The translations under genes and the position numbers were made by a program. A stretch of 64,000 nucleotides of DNA from contig OX638370.1 of the NCBI GenBank assembly GCA_951812925.1, positions 22,745,964-22,809,963 on the forward strand, read 5' to 3'. Positions 11,216 to 22,389 of the stretch are shown here, in pieces. Under the pieces are notes generated by a model, which ran no database searches, was not told the origin of the DNA, and saw only the letters and a program-made list of their open reading frames with translations. Position 1 is the first letter of the stretch, and each line of letters begins with the position of its first letter. This stretch comes from Calliopum simillimum (lineage: Eukaryota; Arthropoda; Insecta; Diptera; Lauxaniidae).

Positions 11216-12640
11216 AAATGTTATATACAAAAAAGTGTAAAAAACACAAGAATTCGAAATTTTTGCTTTGAAGAGGGTCCTCTTCAACCAAGTTTTTAAA
11301 TGCTATGAAAATAAAACTTCTACGATAATACAATTTATACAATGCGCTGGAATTTTGGTAAATAACTTCAAATTTTATTGTTGTTTAGCAGTTCTGTTGA
11401 AGACAAATGTAAAACTAAAATGCAATATTCAATATCCTTGCAAGTCTTGAAAGCAAACATAGAAAAAGATTCACCATTCTGTAAAATTTTATTATTATCA
11501 ATACAATGCCATCTAATTCATTTTATGCCATTACGTTTTCCGCACCTCTTACTCATGTAGAATACTTCAAAATATTTATATTTTTTTAATATTTACCGTC
11601 AAAAAAGATATCAAAAATTCTCGTTATTTAATCTTTTATAGAGATTGCCATAAGAAAGTAAATTTCGCTTGAAATACGTCCATATTCATTATAAGTAAAA
11701 AATATTTCTTTGCTGCTAAGGGAAATCAATCACGTAATGAACACCAACAGTCGAACTGAACCCAAAACCACAAAGCTGCCACCACCATCAATGCCTCAAA
11801 AATGTCTTAATATTCAAAAGGAATTTAAATTTCGCACGTCCACAATACAACAACAAACATTACATCATGAAAATCATGAGAAATTCGCCACAAAGCTACT
11901 CAGAATAATTATTATTTTGTATTGAAGTGTCATGACTTGGTCGTAAGGTGCCAGCCAGTAGCTTACAAAAGGCTTACAAATAGCCCAGCCAGCTTTGTTC
12001 GACGAATTGTGGGCGAAACGTATGAAAACTTGTACAGAGATTCACCCAAGCGCATAACCGACCAACTGACACTATGACATTTGGTGTGTGGTGGTGTACA
12101 AAATTTACGCCGACTTGACAATTGTTAAGCCGCTGTAAATATATAAACTGCTGTGTGGTCGTTGGAGTTACGGCCTGAGTTTATTAGCAAATTAAATTTT
12201 GTGGTTTATCCTTGATGTTGCGGTTGCGTCTTGCAAAAGTAACTCCCTTATTTTTCATTTTCTTAAGCTACATTAAATCGAAATTTTATTGGATTAAAAT
12301 TGGATTTGTTTACATTTGGTGTTGGTTTTTCTTGCTTTTATTATTTTTAAGTTCTCACTTGATTGGGGAACTTTTCTAAGGAAAATAATCTTTGATATTA
12401 AAATTTAAAAATAAATTCTGTATAATTTTTCTAATGACAAAGAGTGTAAAGCCATATGCCAATATCAAATAAAAAGAAAATAATTTGAGTCTAATGAGGC
12501 ATAACAATTTTGCATTGCTAAGGATGATTAAGTAGCTCAGTATGAATTTGAAACGTAGGACTTAATTTGATGAAAAGAAGCCAACTTAATAGATAAGACA
12601 AAAAAAAAAAAAAAAAATTTGGTTTTCTTCAGAAAATTGA
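11216..12640. other. unannotated sequence
   Basis: Mostly unique-looking non-coding DNA. Positions 11710-11925 hold a 71-codon frame with no recognisable domain. Around 11940-12240 the composition is somewhat less AT-rich and repeat-free. No splice or promoter signal could be assigned. Confidence 0.35.
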
Positions 12641-12759
12641 ATGGGCCTGTCAACGATTGCACTGCGTTGAGGAATCGGTATATCACCTTAAAACAAGGCC
12701 GCAACTTTTGTTTTTTGAGAAGTCAAAAATGGAAGACGACTGCGTAGGGTCAAATTTCA

Positions 12760-13125
12760 TTAGACCTATGCAAATCGATAGAGAGTTTTGCCCTGAACAA
12801 CATATCAAAATGGGTTCTCCCAATCATGTAAATTGGGGTCGTCCCCGAGTAGTACCATGTAAAAAAATTTTGATGCTTCCGATTTTAGTAATATTTGCTT
12901 ATGTTATACCTATTATGCCTTCGATCCAGAAACAAAATATTTTTACAGTATAAAGTCTGGTTTATGCGTAACCTCGAATCTGTATACCCAGTTTTAAAAA
13001 GTCTAGAGAATTTTCTCCGAGCAACATATCAAAATGAGTCCTCAGGCGATCGAGGACATATATAGGTATTACATAATTAATTATAACTATAATCGGAAAC
13101 ATCAAAATTTCAAAATTTATCGAAG
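12760..13125. repeat. imperfect inverted/direct repeat
   Basis: ACATATCAAAATGGGTTCTC near 12800 has a direct counterpart near 13030 (ACATATCAAAATGAGTCCTC). AAAATTTTGATGCTTCCGAT near 12866 is inverted at about 13090-13115. Probably a decayed foldback. An open frame across 12657-12953 has no known domain. Confidence 0.4.
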
Positions 13126-13343
13126 TCCTTTCGAAAAAAAAAAATATCTCCCGTAGTAAAGTTGTAAGGAGGGTCACTAAAAATGTCATTCATACACGTA
13201 TAAGCAGGGGCGTGGAAAGAAAATCCAGACCCTCGAGCCCTCTCCACTACTAGATTTTTTTTATTCGATACTGACATATTATCGAGCGAATATTTTTTTC
13301 CCGTATACGCAAGGATGCCCACAAAATATATGAAATGTGCATA

Positions 13344-14083
13344 CGTAGGCTGCTCGATATATTTCTGGCCTAGGCAACACAATTGTCAATAGCTAAAATC
13401 TAGCAACGCCATAATAAAGCTTGGCATTTTTTAGCATAAACGTACTCACAACGTTTCGATGTACAAGTGCTATTTGTTTTGTTTACAGTGAGTAAAAAAA
13501 CAATTTTTCCATTGAATATTTAAGCAATTGATAAATTATGGGGTTTCCAACGAGAACAAACGTTTTTTACAACTAAGTGTTCATGCAAAATCAAATGTAT
13601 TGGAATGGAACTAATGTCCAAGGATACTTCTATCTCACGGTATGTCACATGACGATCTTGCATTATTAGTTCTCGCACGGCATCAATGTTCTCTGGCGCA
13701 ACGGCCGTTTTTGGACGACCTTCACGGAATTCGTCTTTGAGCGAGCGTCGGCCACGATTGAATTCATTAAACCAGTTTTTCACAGTGCTATAGGATAGTG
13801 CTTCATCGCCATACGAAAATTTAAGTTCATCAATGCACTCTTGTCGTGATAATCCACATCGAAAGTTGTGAAAAATGATTGCACGACAATAATCACGAGT
13901 TAATTCCATTTTTTTGCCAAATTGATTTTTTCAAGTCACTGTAAACAACACAAATGATGGTCGTACGTCAAAACGTTCTGAGTACGTTTATGCTAAAAAT
14001 ATCAAACTTTCTAATAGAAATTTCAGATTGCACGTGGCAACACTTAGTGTGGCCTAGGCCAGAAATATATCGAGCAGCCCACG
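13344..14083 (-). mobile_element. internally deleted mariner element with long terminal inverted repeats
   Basis: Outer tips read CGTAGGCTGCTCGATATATT (left) and CGTGGGCTGCTCGATATATT (reversed right), differing at about 2 of 37 positions, and both are flanked by TA. The similarity continues inward for about 155 bp on each side (13344-13500 and about 13925-14083), including TTTTTAGCATAAACGTACTC and TTGTTTACAGTGA. At 740 bp it is about half the length of an autonomous mariner and retains only the 5' part of the transposase gene on the minus strand. Confidence 0.85.
13520..13909 (-). pseudogene. mariner transposase N-terminal DNA-binding fragment (129 aa)
   Basis: The open frame begins at the ATG (MELTRDYCRAI...) about 26 bp inside the right inverted repeat, the usual position for a mariner transposase start. 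Residues about 5-52 fit the first mariner helix-turn-helix, GRPK (64-67) is the inter-domain AT-hook-like motif, about 70-115 fit the second HTH, and WKPHNL (121-126) matches the family's WVPHEL motif. The frame then stops. The whole DDD catalytic domain, about 210 residues in the family, is missing. It could still bind the long inverted repeats and interfere with an intact transposase, but expression is unknown. Subfamily not assigned. Family call secure. Confidence 0.85.
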
Positions 14084-14579
14084 TAGTGGCGATTTTGTTT
14101 GCTTTCTGTCCATTTTCAAATTTTTTAAGAAAATTTTCATGACTTTTTTTCTAGAAATTGGTTTTTTGCAGTTTTTAAAGAGTGGAATATTTGTTCAGAA
14201 AACCCACAGCAGCAACAAATTTCATTTTCTTTCTAACAAGATAATGTTGGCCTAGTAACTCTTTAAGAATTTCTCCGAAAAGATCAGTAGTTTTGAAGCT
14301 ACGGCGAATTCCATTTTTCATTTTGTAAATTTTTTTTTTAAAGCTTACACAAATGTCTTACTTTACAATGCCAGTATTATATATTTAGAAAATCGCTTTT
14401 TTAAGTTTAAGATGGAATTAAAAGGGCACTAACCGATAATTTTTTCTTAAATAAGTAAATACATCAATTAAAGAATTAAATTCAATATTTTATAAAAGGC
14501 AGGGTTCGGTACCTTCCAGTTTTTAAGTTATGAAGCTTTTAAAAGGATACTAATTTAATGAGTTTTATTATTTTATAGT
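14084..14579. other. unannotated AT-rich DNA
   Basis: No coding frame or terminal repeat recognised between the mariner and the next family copy. Confidence 0.35.
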
Positions 14580-15329
14580 TGAAAGTAAAGATGGGCGCAA
14601 GCTCGGTTTTTTTTTTGTGAAGAACGGTAGTATTTGTCATTCTCCATGTAAGTTGTCTTTATATTACCAAGCATATTATTTTATCTTTTTATAATTAAAT
14701 CAACAAACAATTAGAGGGGCTGACCAGCAGTCTCAGCTTTTTTAAAAATAATAGCTGTTTTTATTGTTATAATACCGTTTTTGCAACATTTTGTCATTCT
14801 CCGTTTAGTAGTCCTCCACACGGATTTTTTTTTAGGTTTGCTTTATCCACCAGTTTAAACTTTTTAAAACAAAAATTGCGGTTTTCGTTGTGATATTACT
14901 ACTTTTGCAACATTTCTTTGTTTTCCGTTTAATCATTCTCCGTCGTTTTATACAATATTTCATCATTCTCCGTTTACTAGTTTTGCTTAAACTATTTATT
15001 TAAAAAAAAAAAAAAAAAAAAAATCTAGTATTAAGACACTTAAATAAACTTTTCGAAAATCCAACATAAATTTTTGGGGTTGCCACCTGGTTATTTTCGT
15101 AAATCTTAATTAATTCTTATGTTTTTTGACTAAATTGAAATTTTTGGTTTTAGAACAGCTCAGATAAACTTTTTTGAAATTGTACGAAAATTTTGAGGGT
15201 TGCCATCCGGTTCGATTTGTTAGTATTGCTTAAACCAAATTTTGATTCGGTGAGTTTTTAACGATTTAAGCTTTTGTAATTGAAAACAAAAAAGCACTTT
15301 TTAAAAATTTTATCATGAAAAAACTATTA

Positions 15330-17374
15330 TATATGGGTGATTCTTAGATAACTGTGCTTTTTCGAGTTGTAAAATTGGCAAATAATTTTTTTGGATTTTT
15401 GCAAGTTTCTTCATGCCATCTTGTGTAAACACACTCTTAAAACTCACCTTTTAAGTAGATCAACTTCAAGTGTGAATTTACGGCTTTGAGGTCGAAATTT
15501 AGAAATTTTTCTGCCACGTTTGTGACCAAATTGCCACGTTTGTGACATTTTAGCCACAGTTTGGAAAAATTATGGTTTTGAAGCGTTTTGATGAGAGATA
15601 TATTACATATAATGACAAATTTACACTTCAGGACTAATTTTGCAACAGTGTCATGTCTCCAGTGGTCCATTTTTTTATACCCTACCGCCCTAAAGATCAA
15701 CTATGGTTTCCTGTCCTCTGTTTTTATAGCCGTTTATGGTGGATTGGGATCGCCTACTTACGAATCTGATCTTGATTTTTTTCTATTACACCAGTATCCT
15801 TAGTTATCCTTGCTCAAAAGTGAAAAAATCACAGTTTTGACATCTACTTAACAAAAACACCAACAAGTAAAATTAATTTTTGTCAATGAATTCAGACAGT
15901 CGAATTTATTATCAACAAGACATAATTTACCGTTTTTCAATTGGATTCCTAGTTTCCGAGTTATAAAACTTTAAAAAAAGGATACCTCTCAATAACACAC
16001 AAAAGATTTTCTGTACCGAAAAATTAACAAAAATGGTAAGTTTTATTATTTGTATCAAAAATATAATTTATCACAAAAATTTTAAGCCCTTGCAGACTAA
16101 AATCGGATGAAAAAATATGGCTCTATTGTAGATTTAGTGAATAAGCAGATGCAATTTTGATTCTGTTAATTTGCAAAGCAGTAGTTTAGTAGGGTCATTC
16201 ACTAAATCTAGCATAGAACTGTCATTTTTCATGCGATTATGGTCTGAAAGGTCACAAAATTTTTGTAATTAAATATGTTATTGATAAAAATAATAAAACT
16301 TGATTTTTTGTAACTTTTCGGTCTCGAAAAATCCTTTGTATTTTATCAAAAGATGTCCTTACTTTAAACACTGATAACTCGGAAGCTGGGAATCCAATTG
16401 TAAAACGGTAAATTATGTCTTGTTGATAATAAATTTGGCTATCTAAATCCATTGACAAAAATTAATTTTACTTGTCGTTGTTTTTGTTCTATAGCTTTAA
16501 GTAGATGTCAAAACAGTGATTTTTTCACTTTTGAGCAAGGATAACTCAGGATTCTGATGGTGTAGAAAAATTTTTGTATTAAAAACATAAGTAATAGCCT
16601 TCAACTAAACATCTGTATACTCAATTTTATATGAAAATATGTTTTTTTACAAACTGATAAAAAGTGCCACGTTTGTGACATTTTTGATGCGCCACGTTTG
16701 TGACATTTTTGTAGTTTATCGCTCATTGTAAAGCCCGCTTTTGAGTTCAAGATTTTTCCGAAAGAATTTGGGGTCATGTATGCAAATCCTACAAAAAAAT
16801 TGTTTCATGCATAAAATAAAATGTACTACCTGGGAGTGCCGAGTGCCACGTTTGTGACCATAATTTAAAAAAAAAACTGCTTTTGTTTATAAACTGCCCT
16901 ATAAAACGCAAACAGATTTCTTTTCGGACTCGTCTTGACATGATGACCTTTGGGTGATGGATAGTGATCAGAACTAATGCATATGTATTGCAATCTATTG
17001 ACTGAAACAGTAGTACCATGCAGTAGTAGCATAATGCTTTCAAGAAATTTTTTTTTTCCAAAACTAGGGGACAGTTTTCAATTCGAAATTGTGCCCTCTA
17101 AAAATTATTCAAAGCTGCAGATGAGCTCAACATATTGTAGCCTTAAGTATTTACTTAATATGTGTAGGAACTTGTTTTCTGTTCTATTTCCGTTTTTTTG
17201 TCGTTTTTCATCGTTTTGTGTACAAAAAGTAGGGGTGGGACATGCCACGTTTGTGACATTAGAAAAGCATAGTTTCTAACTTATAGCGTAATTTTTTGTG
17301 AAAGAGAAGCCTACTGTATAGGTGAAATCGCCAGAGGACATAAAAAGTACAGTTATCTGAGAATCACCCATATA
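15330..17374. mobile_element. TIR element with iterated GCCACGTTTGTGACA motif
   Basis: Terminal repeats read TATATGGGTGATTCTTAGAT (left, 15330) and TATATGGGTGATTCTCAGAT (reversed right, 17374), followed by AACTGTNCTTTTT: about 30 bp with two or three mismatches. GCCACGTTTGTGACN occurs near 15510, 15530, 16665, 16691, 16843 and 17244, all in the same orientation. The central part is a large foldback (15772-16577). The short open frames inside have no known domain. Inserted within family copy B, so younger than it. Confidence 0.75.
15772..16577. repeat. foldback arms inside the 15330-17374 element
   Basis: The left arm (15772-16145) and right arm (16195-16577) are reverse complements, for example GCTCAAAAGTGAAAAAATCA against TGATTTTTTCACTTTTGAGC and GATTTAGTGAATAA against TCATTCACTAAATC at the inner edge. 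Spacer about 50 bp. Identity is high but with indels. Confidence 0.75.
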
Positions 17375-17570
17375 TTGACAAAATTTCTTTTGGAGATTGT
17401 TAAATATTGTCTAAAAAATATGAAAAATTTTTTTTTTATTTTTAGTTTCCCTTGGCTGCTGTAGAGGGCGTTATCCAAAAGTTACTTTTCAAACTGTATA
17501 AATCATGCTGGAGAATACTTTGAAAAGCAATAAAACCATTTTTGATGATAAATATTCGCATTTTCATTAC

Positions 17571-17599
17571 AAGGCCAGAAATATATCGAGCAGCCCACG
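17571..17599. mobile_element. solo mariner terminal repeat
   Basis: GGCCAGAAATATATCGAGCA followed by GCCCACG and TA matches the right terminus of the mariner at 13344-14083. No opposite end or coding part is present. The 11-bp string TTTCATTACAA occurs on both sides (ending near 17570 and again near 17620), possibly a footprint of the insertion or of local duplication. Confidence 0.75.
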
Positions 17600-18044
17600 T
17601 AATAGTTTTTTCATTACAAAATTTGTAAAAAGTGTTTTTTGTTTCAATTACAAAAGCGAATGTTCCCTTAATCAATTTTTAACGATTTAAATTATTTTTT
17701 TTTAAGTGTGTAATTATGATGGTGAACGGAAATTAAAAGGAGGGTTTAAAATGAAATTTCGAAAAAAATGATCTGGCAAACCTTAAAACTTATATAGTAT
17801 TTTTCTAAAGTTTATTTAAGCGTTTTGAGCTTAAAATTTTATTTTAATTTTTTAAATATATTGTTTAAGCGAAACTTTCAACAAGACATATGGCAGCCCT
17901 GAAAGTTTATGTATATTTTTAGAAATGTTCCAGAAGTTAAGATCATCATATTCTATACCTTCAAGTTATAAAAAAATAATAAATGAGCATCAAAATGAAT
18001 GAACAACAAAAATTGCCATCGAGACCAAAGGTTTGAAGGCCAAG

Positions 18045-18185
18045 GAATCAGTTTTTTTCTAAATATCTCGCTGAGGGTTATCCATAAAAAAAAATTTGGG
18101 CCAGAATTTTATAGCTCAAAAATTTTTCTATACAAAACTAGCGATAGTTGTTTTCGCACTACAAATAATAATGAGTTTCTGGACT
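18045..18185 (+). repeat. diverged fragment related to the 6327-7718 palindrome arm
   Basis: AATCAGTTTTTTTCTAAATA, a middle 'TTTATAGCTCAAAAATTTTT' block and TTGTTTTCGCAC.. follow the same order as 6478-6610 in the palindrome arm (AATCAGTTTTTTACAAATAT, TTGTAGCTTATAAAATTTTC, TTGTTTTCGTAC). Similarity is patchy. Only a single arm is present, with no inverted partner nearby. Confidence 0.45.
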
Positions 18186-19667
18186 AATAAAAACAATAAA
18201 ATACTTTGCACGAGTCATGGAATGATATTCTAATCTTCAACCCCACACTGCCTTTTCTACGAGAGCTACGATGTTTTCGGCAACCATATACGTGTGCTAT
18301 ATGTCATCGTCAGTTCTATTATCAGGCTTGAGAACAAAAATGTAAGCCAGTACTAAATCATATCATTATTACCAGATCACAGAGTTTTAGAGGATAAAAC
18401 GAAATTCTTTAAAACTTAATACTTCTGCATAAAAATTCCAAATTTTCTAACATACATACGTTTAAATACAAACAAAATTCAGCGCACACTTTTCAGCAAA
18501 ATTGATCATGTTTAGAAAAAACAAAATTTTTTTTGGAAATTTGTTGTCATATCAAAATTGTGCAAATATTTGTGCAATAACATTTTTGATATCGCAATAG
18601 ACCGAGTTAAAATTGTTCTGTCAAAATTAATAAAAAGAATGTCAACATTTCGCAAATCTAACACCAAAAAGCAACCAAAATGAAATAGCAATTGCAAACA
18701 TTCCAAATTTTGGAAAAATATTTTATTCAACAGGCAACACTGTGTTGTTGGCTTACCATGAATTGATGAATTAAAAATTAACATGACAGAACCCTTTTTT
18801 GATAGCATACACATGTACACTTACATATATACATACACACTCAAACAAACATGCTTTTATAGCAATGTGCTGTAAATTTTCTTCCTTTTTGTCAAGTGTC
18901 ATTTTTTTCAAATTTGTTGGCGTGAAAAAAATGACGCGCATCCGCTTGTTTACGTCGACAAACCCAACTAAATCGCTAGTAAACCGACAAACTTATTTCA
19001 TAGCATCAACAAAAACAACAACAACAAAATTTGTAAACGTGTTTTTCACGTGACTTGTTTTCTCTCCATAGCAACCAACAGTTTTCATACCCAAATATTT
19101 TGCATAGACGATAAAAAAAAGGTTTAGATTTCCAAAAAAATCATAGCAATACAAAATCAACCGTTTGTGAAAAGAACAAAAATTGTCTGACGAATCTGCT
19201 TAGTTGACATTGGAAGTTTTGCCAGTTTGTTTGACAAATTTTTGAGACCATCGAAAAAATGAACGAAATATTATATGAAAAATTGGTTTGGAAACTATCG
19301 AAAAAGCAATGGTAGTTAAAGCTTTACCACATTCCATGCCAGACAATTCAATGCACAAGATTTAGTGTTTAAGAAACTTACACAGAGACCAAACTTAAAA
19401 CAAATGCCGTGAAAAATTCAATAGACTATACTGATTTTGGCAACTTCATCTAAAGTGATGACAAAAACCTGAAGAGTCATAGAAATATTGGTAGATCTTA
19501 TTCCGAAACAAATAGTATGCTTTCACCCTTTGACTAATCCAATTAATCGCTTAAATTCTTGAACAAAATTACAATGATAATATATTTTTTTAACTATTTT
19601 ATTTCTAATATGGGTAGGTAACAAATTTGTAAAAAAAAAATTGTTGAAATTTTTTTTAAGAACTGTT
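18186..19667. other. unannotated AT-rich DNA
   Basis: Short ACATACA-type runs near 18810-18850 and CAACAACAA near 19010-19025. No coding or mobile-element structure recognised. Confidence 0.35.
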
Positions 19668-19671
19668 TTAA

Positions 19672-20002
19672 CCCTTTCGAACCGGTTGGGACAATATATC
19701 CCAAAAATTTTTTAATAAATACTTTTGAATAATATAACTCGGTTATTAACTTCACTTAAATTGAATGAATTAATGAAATTAATGCAATTTTTAGTAGCCA
19801 CTGTTTTTCTTATAACCACTCCAAGGACATTGCATCCCAAAAATTCAAATCGAAAACATCTGTTGGGAGTATAGACCGAAAGCGCCTCTGGCGGTGAAAA
19901 TTTTAATTTAGAGACGGTCAAACATTTTACTTAAATTTAGTTTAAAAGATTAACCTATCACAAATATTGTGTACCCCACAGTTTTTTCCCGGGTCGAAAG
20001 GG
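19672..20002. mobile_element. piggyBac-type MITE with TTAA flanks
   Basis: Begins CCCTTTCGAACCGG and ends, reversed, CCCTTTCGACCCGG. It is flanked exactly by TTAA (19668-19671 and 20003-20006), the target specificity and CCC-terminus style of the piggyBac superfamily. 331 bp, non-coding. Confidence 0.75.
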
Positions 20003-20009
20003 TTAAAGT

Positions 20010-20740
20010 GGACACATATTTGGACAATGATTTATTATGCAAAAATTAAATGGTTACTGAAAAAAAAGTATGTTTTCTCTTTCCATTGCGATAAAATTTA
20101 ATTGATATATCAAAAAAATTAGCAAAAATTTAAGTAGAAAACTTGTGTCCACACATGGGGACATCAGGTTTTAAAAGTTAAATGCTCAATACGAAGTCTT
20201 TCAATATAGTGTCTTGCATTTTTTTTTTTGAATTCAAACATATCACACATATACAATAGCAGTATCTACCACGGCAGAAATTCATATTTAACCATAGAAA
20301 TATTGAGAAAAGGCGAGAATGTAATGGTACCATCTTAGTTTAGATATTTTGCTGCGAATTACTACATGTCAAAATAGAAAACCGAAATAAACGACAATTC
20401 AATGGCTCAAGTATAAACACATTTGCAATACATGGCGGATTTTCAGTGGGAGATCGCAGATGTACCCGTACTTAGTTGGATTTTATTTAGGTTTCAAAGT
20501 ACATATGTGGCCCATTTTTTCATAAAAATTATTGAGTAAGATCCAATAAGCGGATGCTGCTTTTCTCTTTGAAACTGTGTTTTCAGATATTGAAGGGAAT
20601 TGTTATTGGATCAGTCGAGATAAATCTTTGATCATTTAGTGGTCAATAAGGAATTTTGCGTCTTTTGATATAAAAATGTCCCATTTTCGTCGATCAGTAG
20701 ATACTATCAATAAAATAATATCACCAAAGTACACATTTTT
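20010..20740. other. unannotated AT-rich DNA
   Basis: No feature recognised. The right part may grade into the dispersed monomer family that follows. Confidence 0.35.
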
Positions 20741-20744
20741 ATTC

Positions 20745-21100
20745 AAAACATTCGTTGATGGCGGCTAGAATAATCTAATATTGGCACATTATTTCTGATT
20801 CAGCGAAACGTTTAAGCAATATTTAAACAATAAAGTGTAGTTTATTAATTATTAAAACTCATTATAATAATGGTATTTCCAAAAAAATATTTTAAATTGT
20901 TGGAAAATGCTGAAAAAGCTGATATGAAATGCGCTGATAACGTTAGTCAGATATGACTTAAGAAACAATTATTTGTGTTTCTTCATTTATTTTTTATTAG
21001 TTTATGTTAAATTTGCTATGCCATTAATGTCTGCCTGAAAATACAGGTCATATTAGCGATTTTGTTATTTTGTTCAACATGTCGTGTGAGTGACATTTAT
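20745..21100 (+). repeat. dispersed monomer repeat (CATGTCGTATGAGTGAC family)
   Basis: Aligns by eye with 27050-27400: AATGCTGAAAAAGCTGATAT, GAAACAATTATTTGTGTTTC, 'TGCCTGAAAATACAGGTCAT' and a closing CATGTCGTGTGAGTGACATT. A maT transposon begins at 21102, so this copy was truncated or hit at its right edge. Confidence 0.7.
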
Positions 21101-21101
21101 A

Positions 21102-22387
21102 CAGGGTGGCTGATTCGAACTGTTACCAACTTCAGATAGACTTATCTGACAGATGGAACATGACAGCTGTCTAAAAATTGGCATGATGTTAGTTCATTCT
21201 ATTGTCAACAAGTAACTAAAAGCATTTGCGCGTCAATTTATTGAAAATGAAAAATTTTCGAAATGGAATTCAAACGTAATAGTGTGATTGCTCTTTATTT
21301 GGCTGGAAAATCGCAACCAGCAATTGTTCGTGAGCTGAAACATTTAAAAGTGAATAAAATGTTTGTGTATCGGACCATAACACGCTACAATGGTACCGGC
21401 ACCGTTGCCAAACGACATGGTGGTGGTCGGAAAATAACTGCAACATCACCAGAAATGGTTCGAAAGGTGAAGGCCAGAATTGAGCGAAATCCGAGACGCA
21501 GTGGCAGACAAATGGCTGTTGAGCTGAAAATATCGCGTGAACGAATGCAACACATATTGTCAAACAAGCTCGGACTAAAGGTCCTCAAGTTCCAAAAGGC
21601 GCATGATCTCACTCCTGCTCAAAAAAAAGTTAGGCTCGATAGAGCCAAGGAGTTGTTGCGCTTGCACGCCGCCGGAAATCTGTCACAAATTGTCTTCTCT
21701 GATGAGAAAAATTACTGTATCCAGCAATATGTAAACAAACAAAATGATCGGGTTTACTTGACAGAGAGGTCTTACGAAAATTTGAATGTTCGTTTGGCCA
21801 CCAGGACGCAGGCACCACCGCATGTGATGGTTTGGGCTGCAGTGACTGCTGATGGGCGCTCACCACTCGTTTTTTTGGGCGCTGGCGTCAAAGTAAACGC
21901 CCAGGTGTATCGTGAATTAGTGTTGGAGGGTGCTTTACTACCGTGGGCACGCAAACATTTCGGTCGCAAGCCATGGACATTCCAACAAGACTCGGCACCG
22001 TCACACAAAGCTCGTGTGAATCAAGAATGGTTAGAAAAAAACGTTCCTAGCTTCATTTCTGCTCAACAATGGCTCTCAAATTCGCCTGATGCGAATCCTC
22101 TGGATTTCTCAATCTAGGGTATGTTAGACAGGAAGGTCTTGACTAAAAAATACCAGAGCGTTGATGCGCTAAAAGTGGCCCTTCAACGAGAATGGCGCAA
22201 ACTTCCACAAAATCAAATTCGTGCAGCATGCGAATCGTTCTTCGACCGTCTACGCCAAAATCTCAAGTAGATTCTTAATAAAATTTGAACATTTCCCAAC
22301 AATTATAGCGTTTGATCAATAAAATCTGTGCATGGAAACTAAAAATATAGTCTTTTGAATTGGTAACTCTTCGAATCAGCCACCTTG
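21102..22387 (+). mobile_element. maT-like (DD37D) Tc1/mariner-superfamily transposon, near-complete
   Basis: Terminal inverted repeats of 28 bp (21102-21129 and 22360-22387) match at about 25 positions. Both carry GGTGGCTGATTCGAA and GTTACCAA. TA dinucleotides flank both ends (21100-21101 and 22388-22389), the superfamily's target duplication. The total of 1286 bp and a single transposase gene fit an autonomous maT element. One nonsense codon inactivates it. The near-identical TIRs and otherwise open gene indicate fairly recent insertion. Confidence 0.9.
21263..22270 (+). pseudogene. maT-like DD37D transposase with one in-frame stop
   Basis: Transposase for cut-and-paste transposition of the surrounding element. 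Residues 1-50 and about 60-110 form the two helix-turn-helix regions that bind the terminal repeats, with a GGGRK hinge at about 53-57. The catalytic triad is visible: D147 (VFSDEKN), D243 (FQQDSAPSH) and D281 (SPDANPLD). There are 37 residues between the last two, the DD37D signature of maT elements. HVMVWAAV (187-194) is the conserved strand between them. Translation from the ATG at 21263 stops at TAG (22115-22117), where the family has Trp after PLDFSI. The frame then continues openly for 50 more codons to a natural stop at 22268-22270, giving the expected full length near 335. Non-functional as read unless the stop is a sequencing error or is read through. Confidence 0.92.
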
Positions 22388-22389
22388 TA

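Larger units (their letters stand above)
14580..17940 (+). mobile_element. CATTCTCCGT-motif family, copy B, split by nested insertions
   Basis: The left portion (14580-15329) carries CATTCTCCGT/CATTCTCCAT motifs near 14637, 14791, 14934 and 14973 and TTGCCACCTGG/TTGCCATCCGG blocks. The right portion resumes near 17680 (TTTTTAACGATTTAAAT) and runs to about 17930, where TTGTTTAAGCGAAACTTTCA and ATATGGCAGCCCTGAAAGTT match, inverted, the start of the copy at 49690. Between them lie the 15330-17374 element and a mariner end. Non-coding. Confidence 0.55.

Noticed and set aside
12657..12953. 98-codon plus-strand frame
   Set aside because: Overlaps an imperfect inverted repeat and shows no domain or codon pattern of a real gene.
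21270..22008. Minus-strand open frames opposite the maT transposase
   Set aside because: Antisense shadows of the transposase coding sequence.
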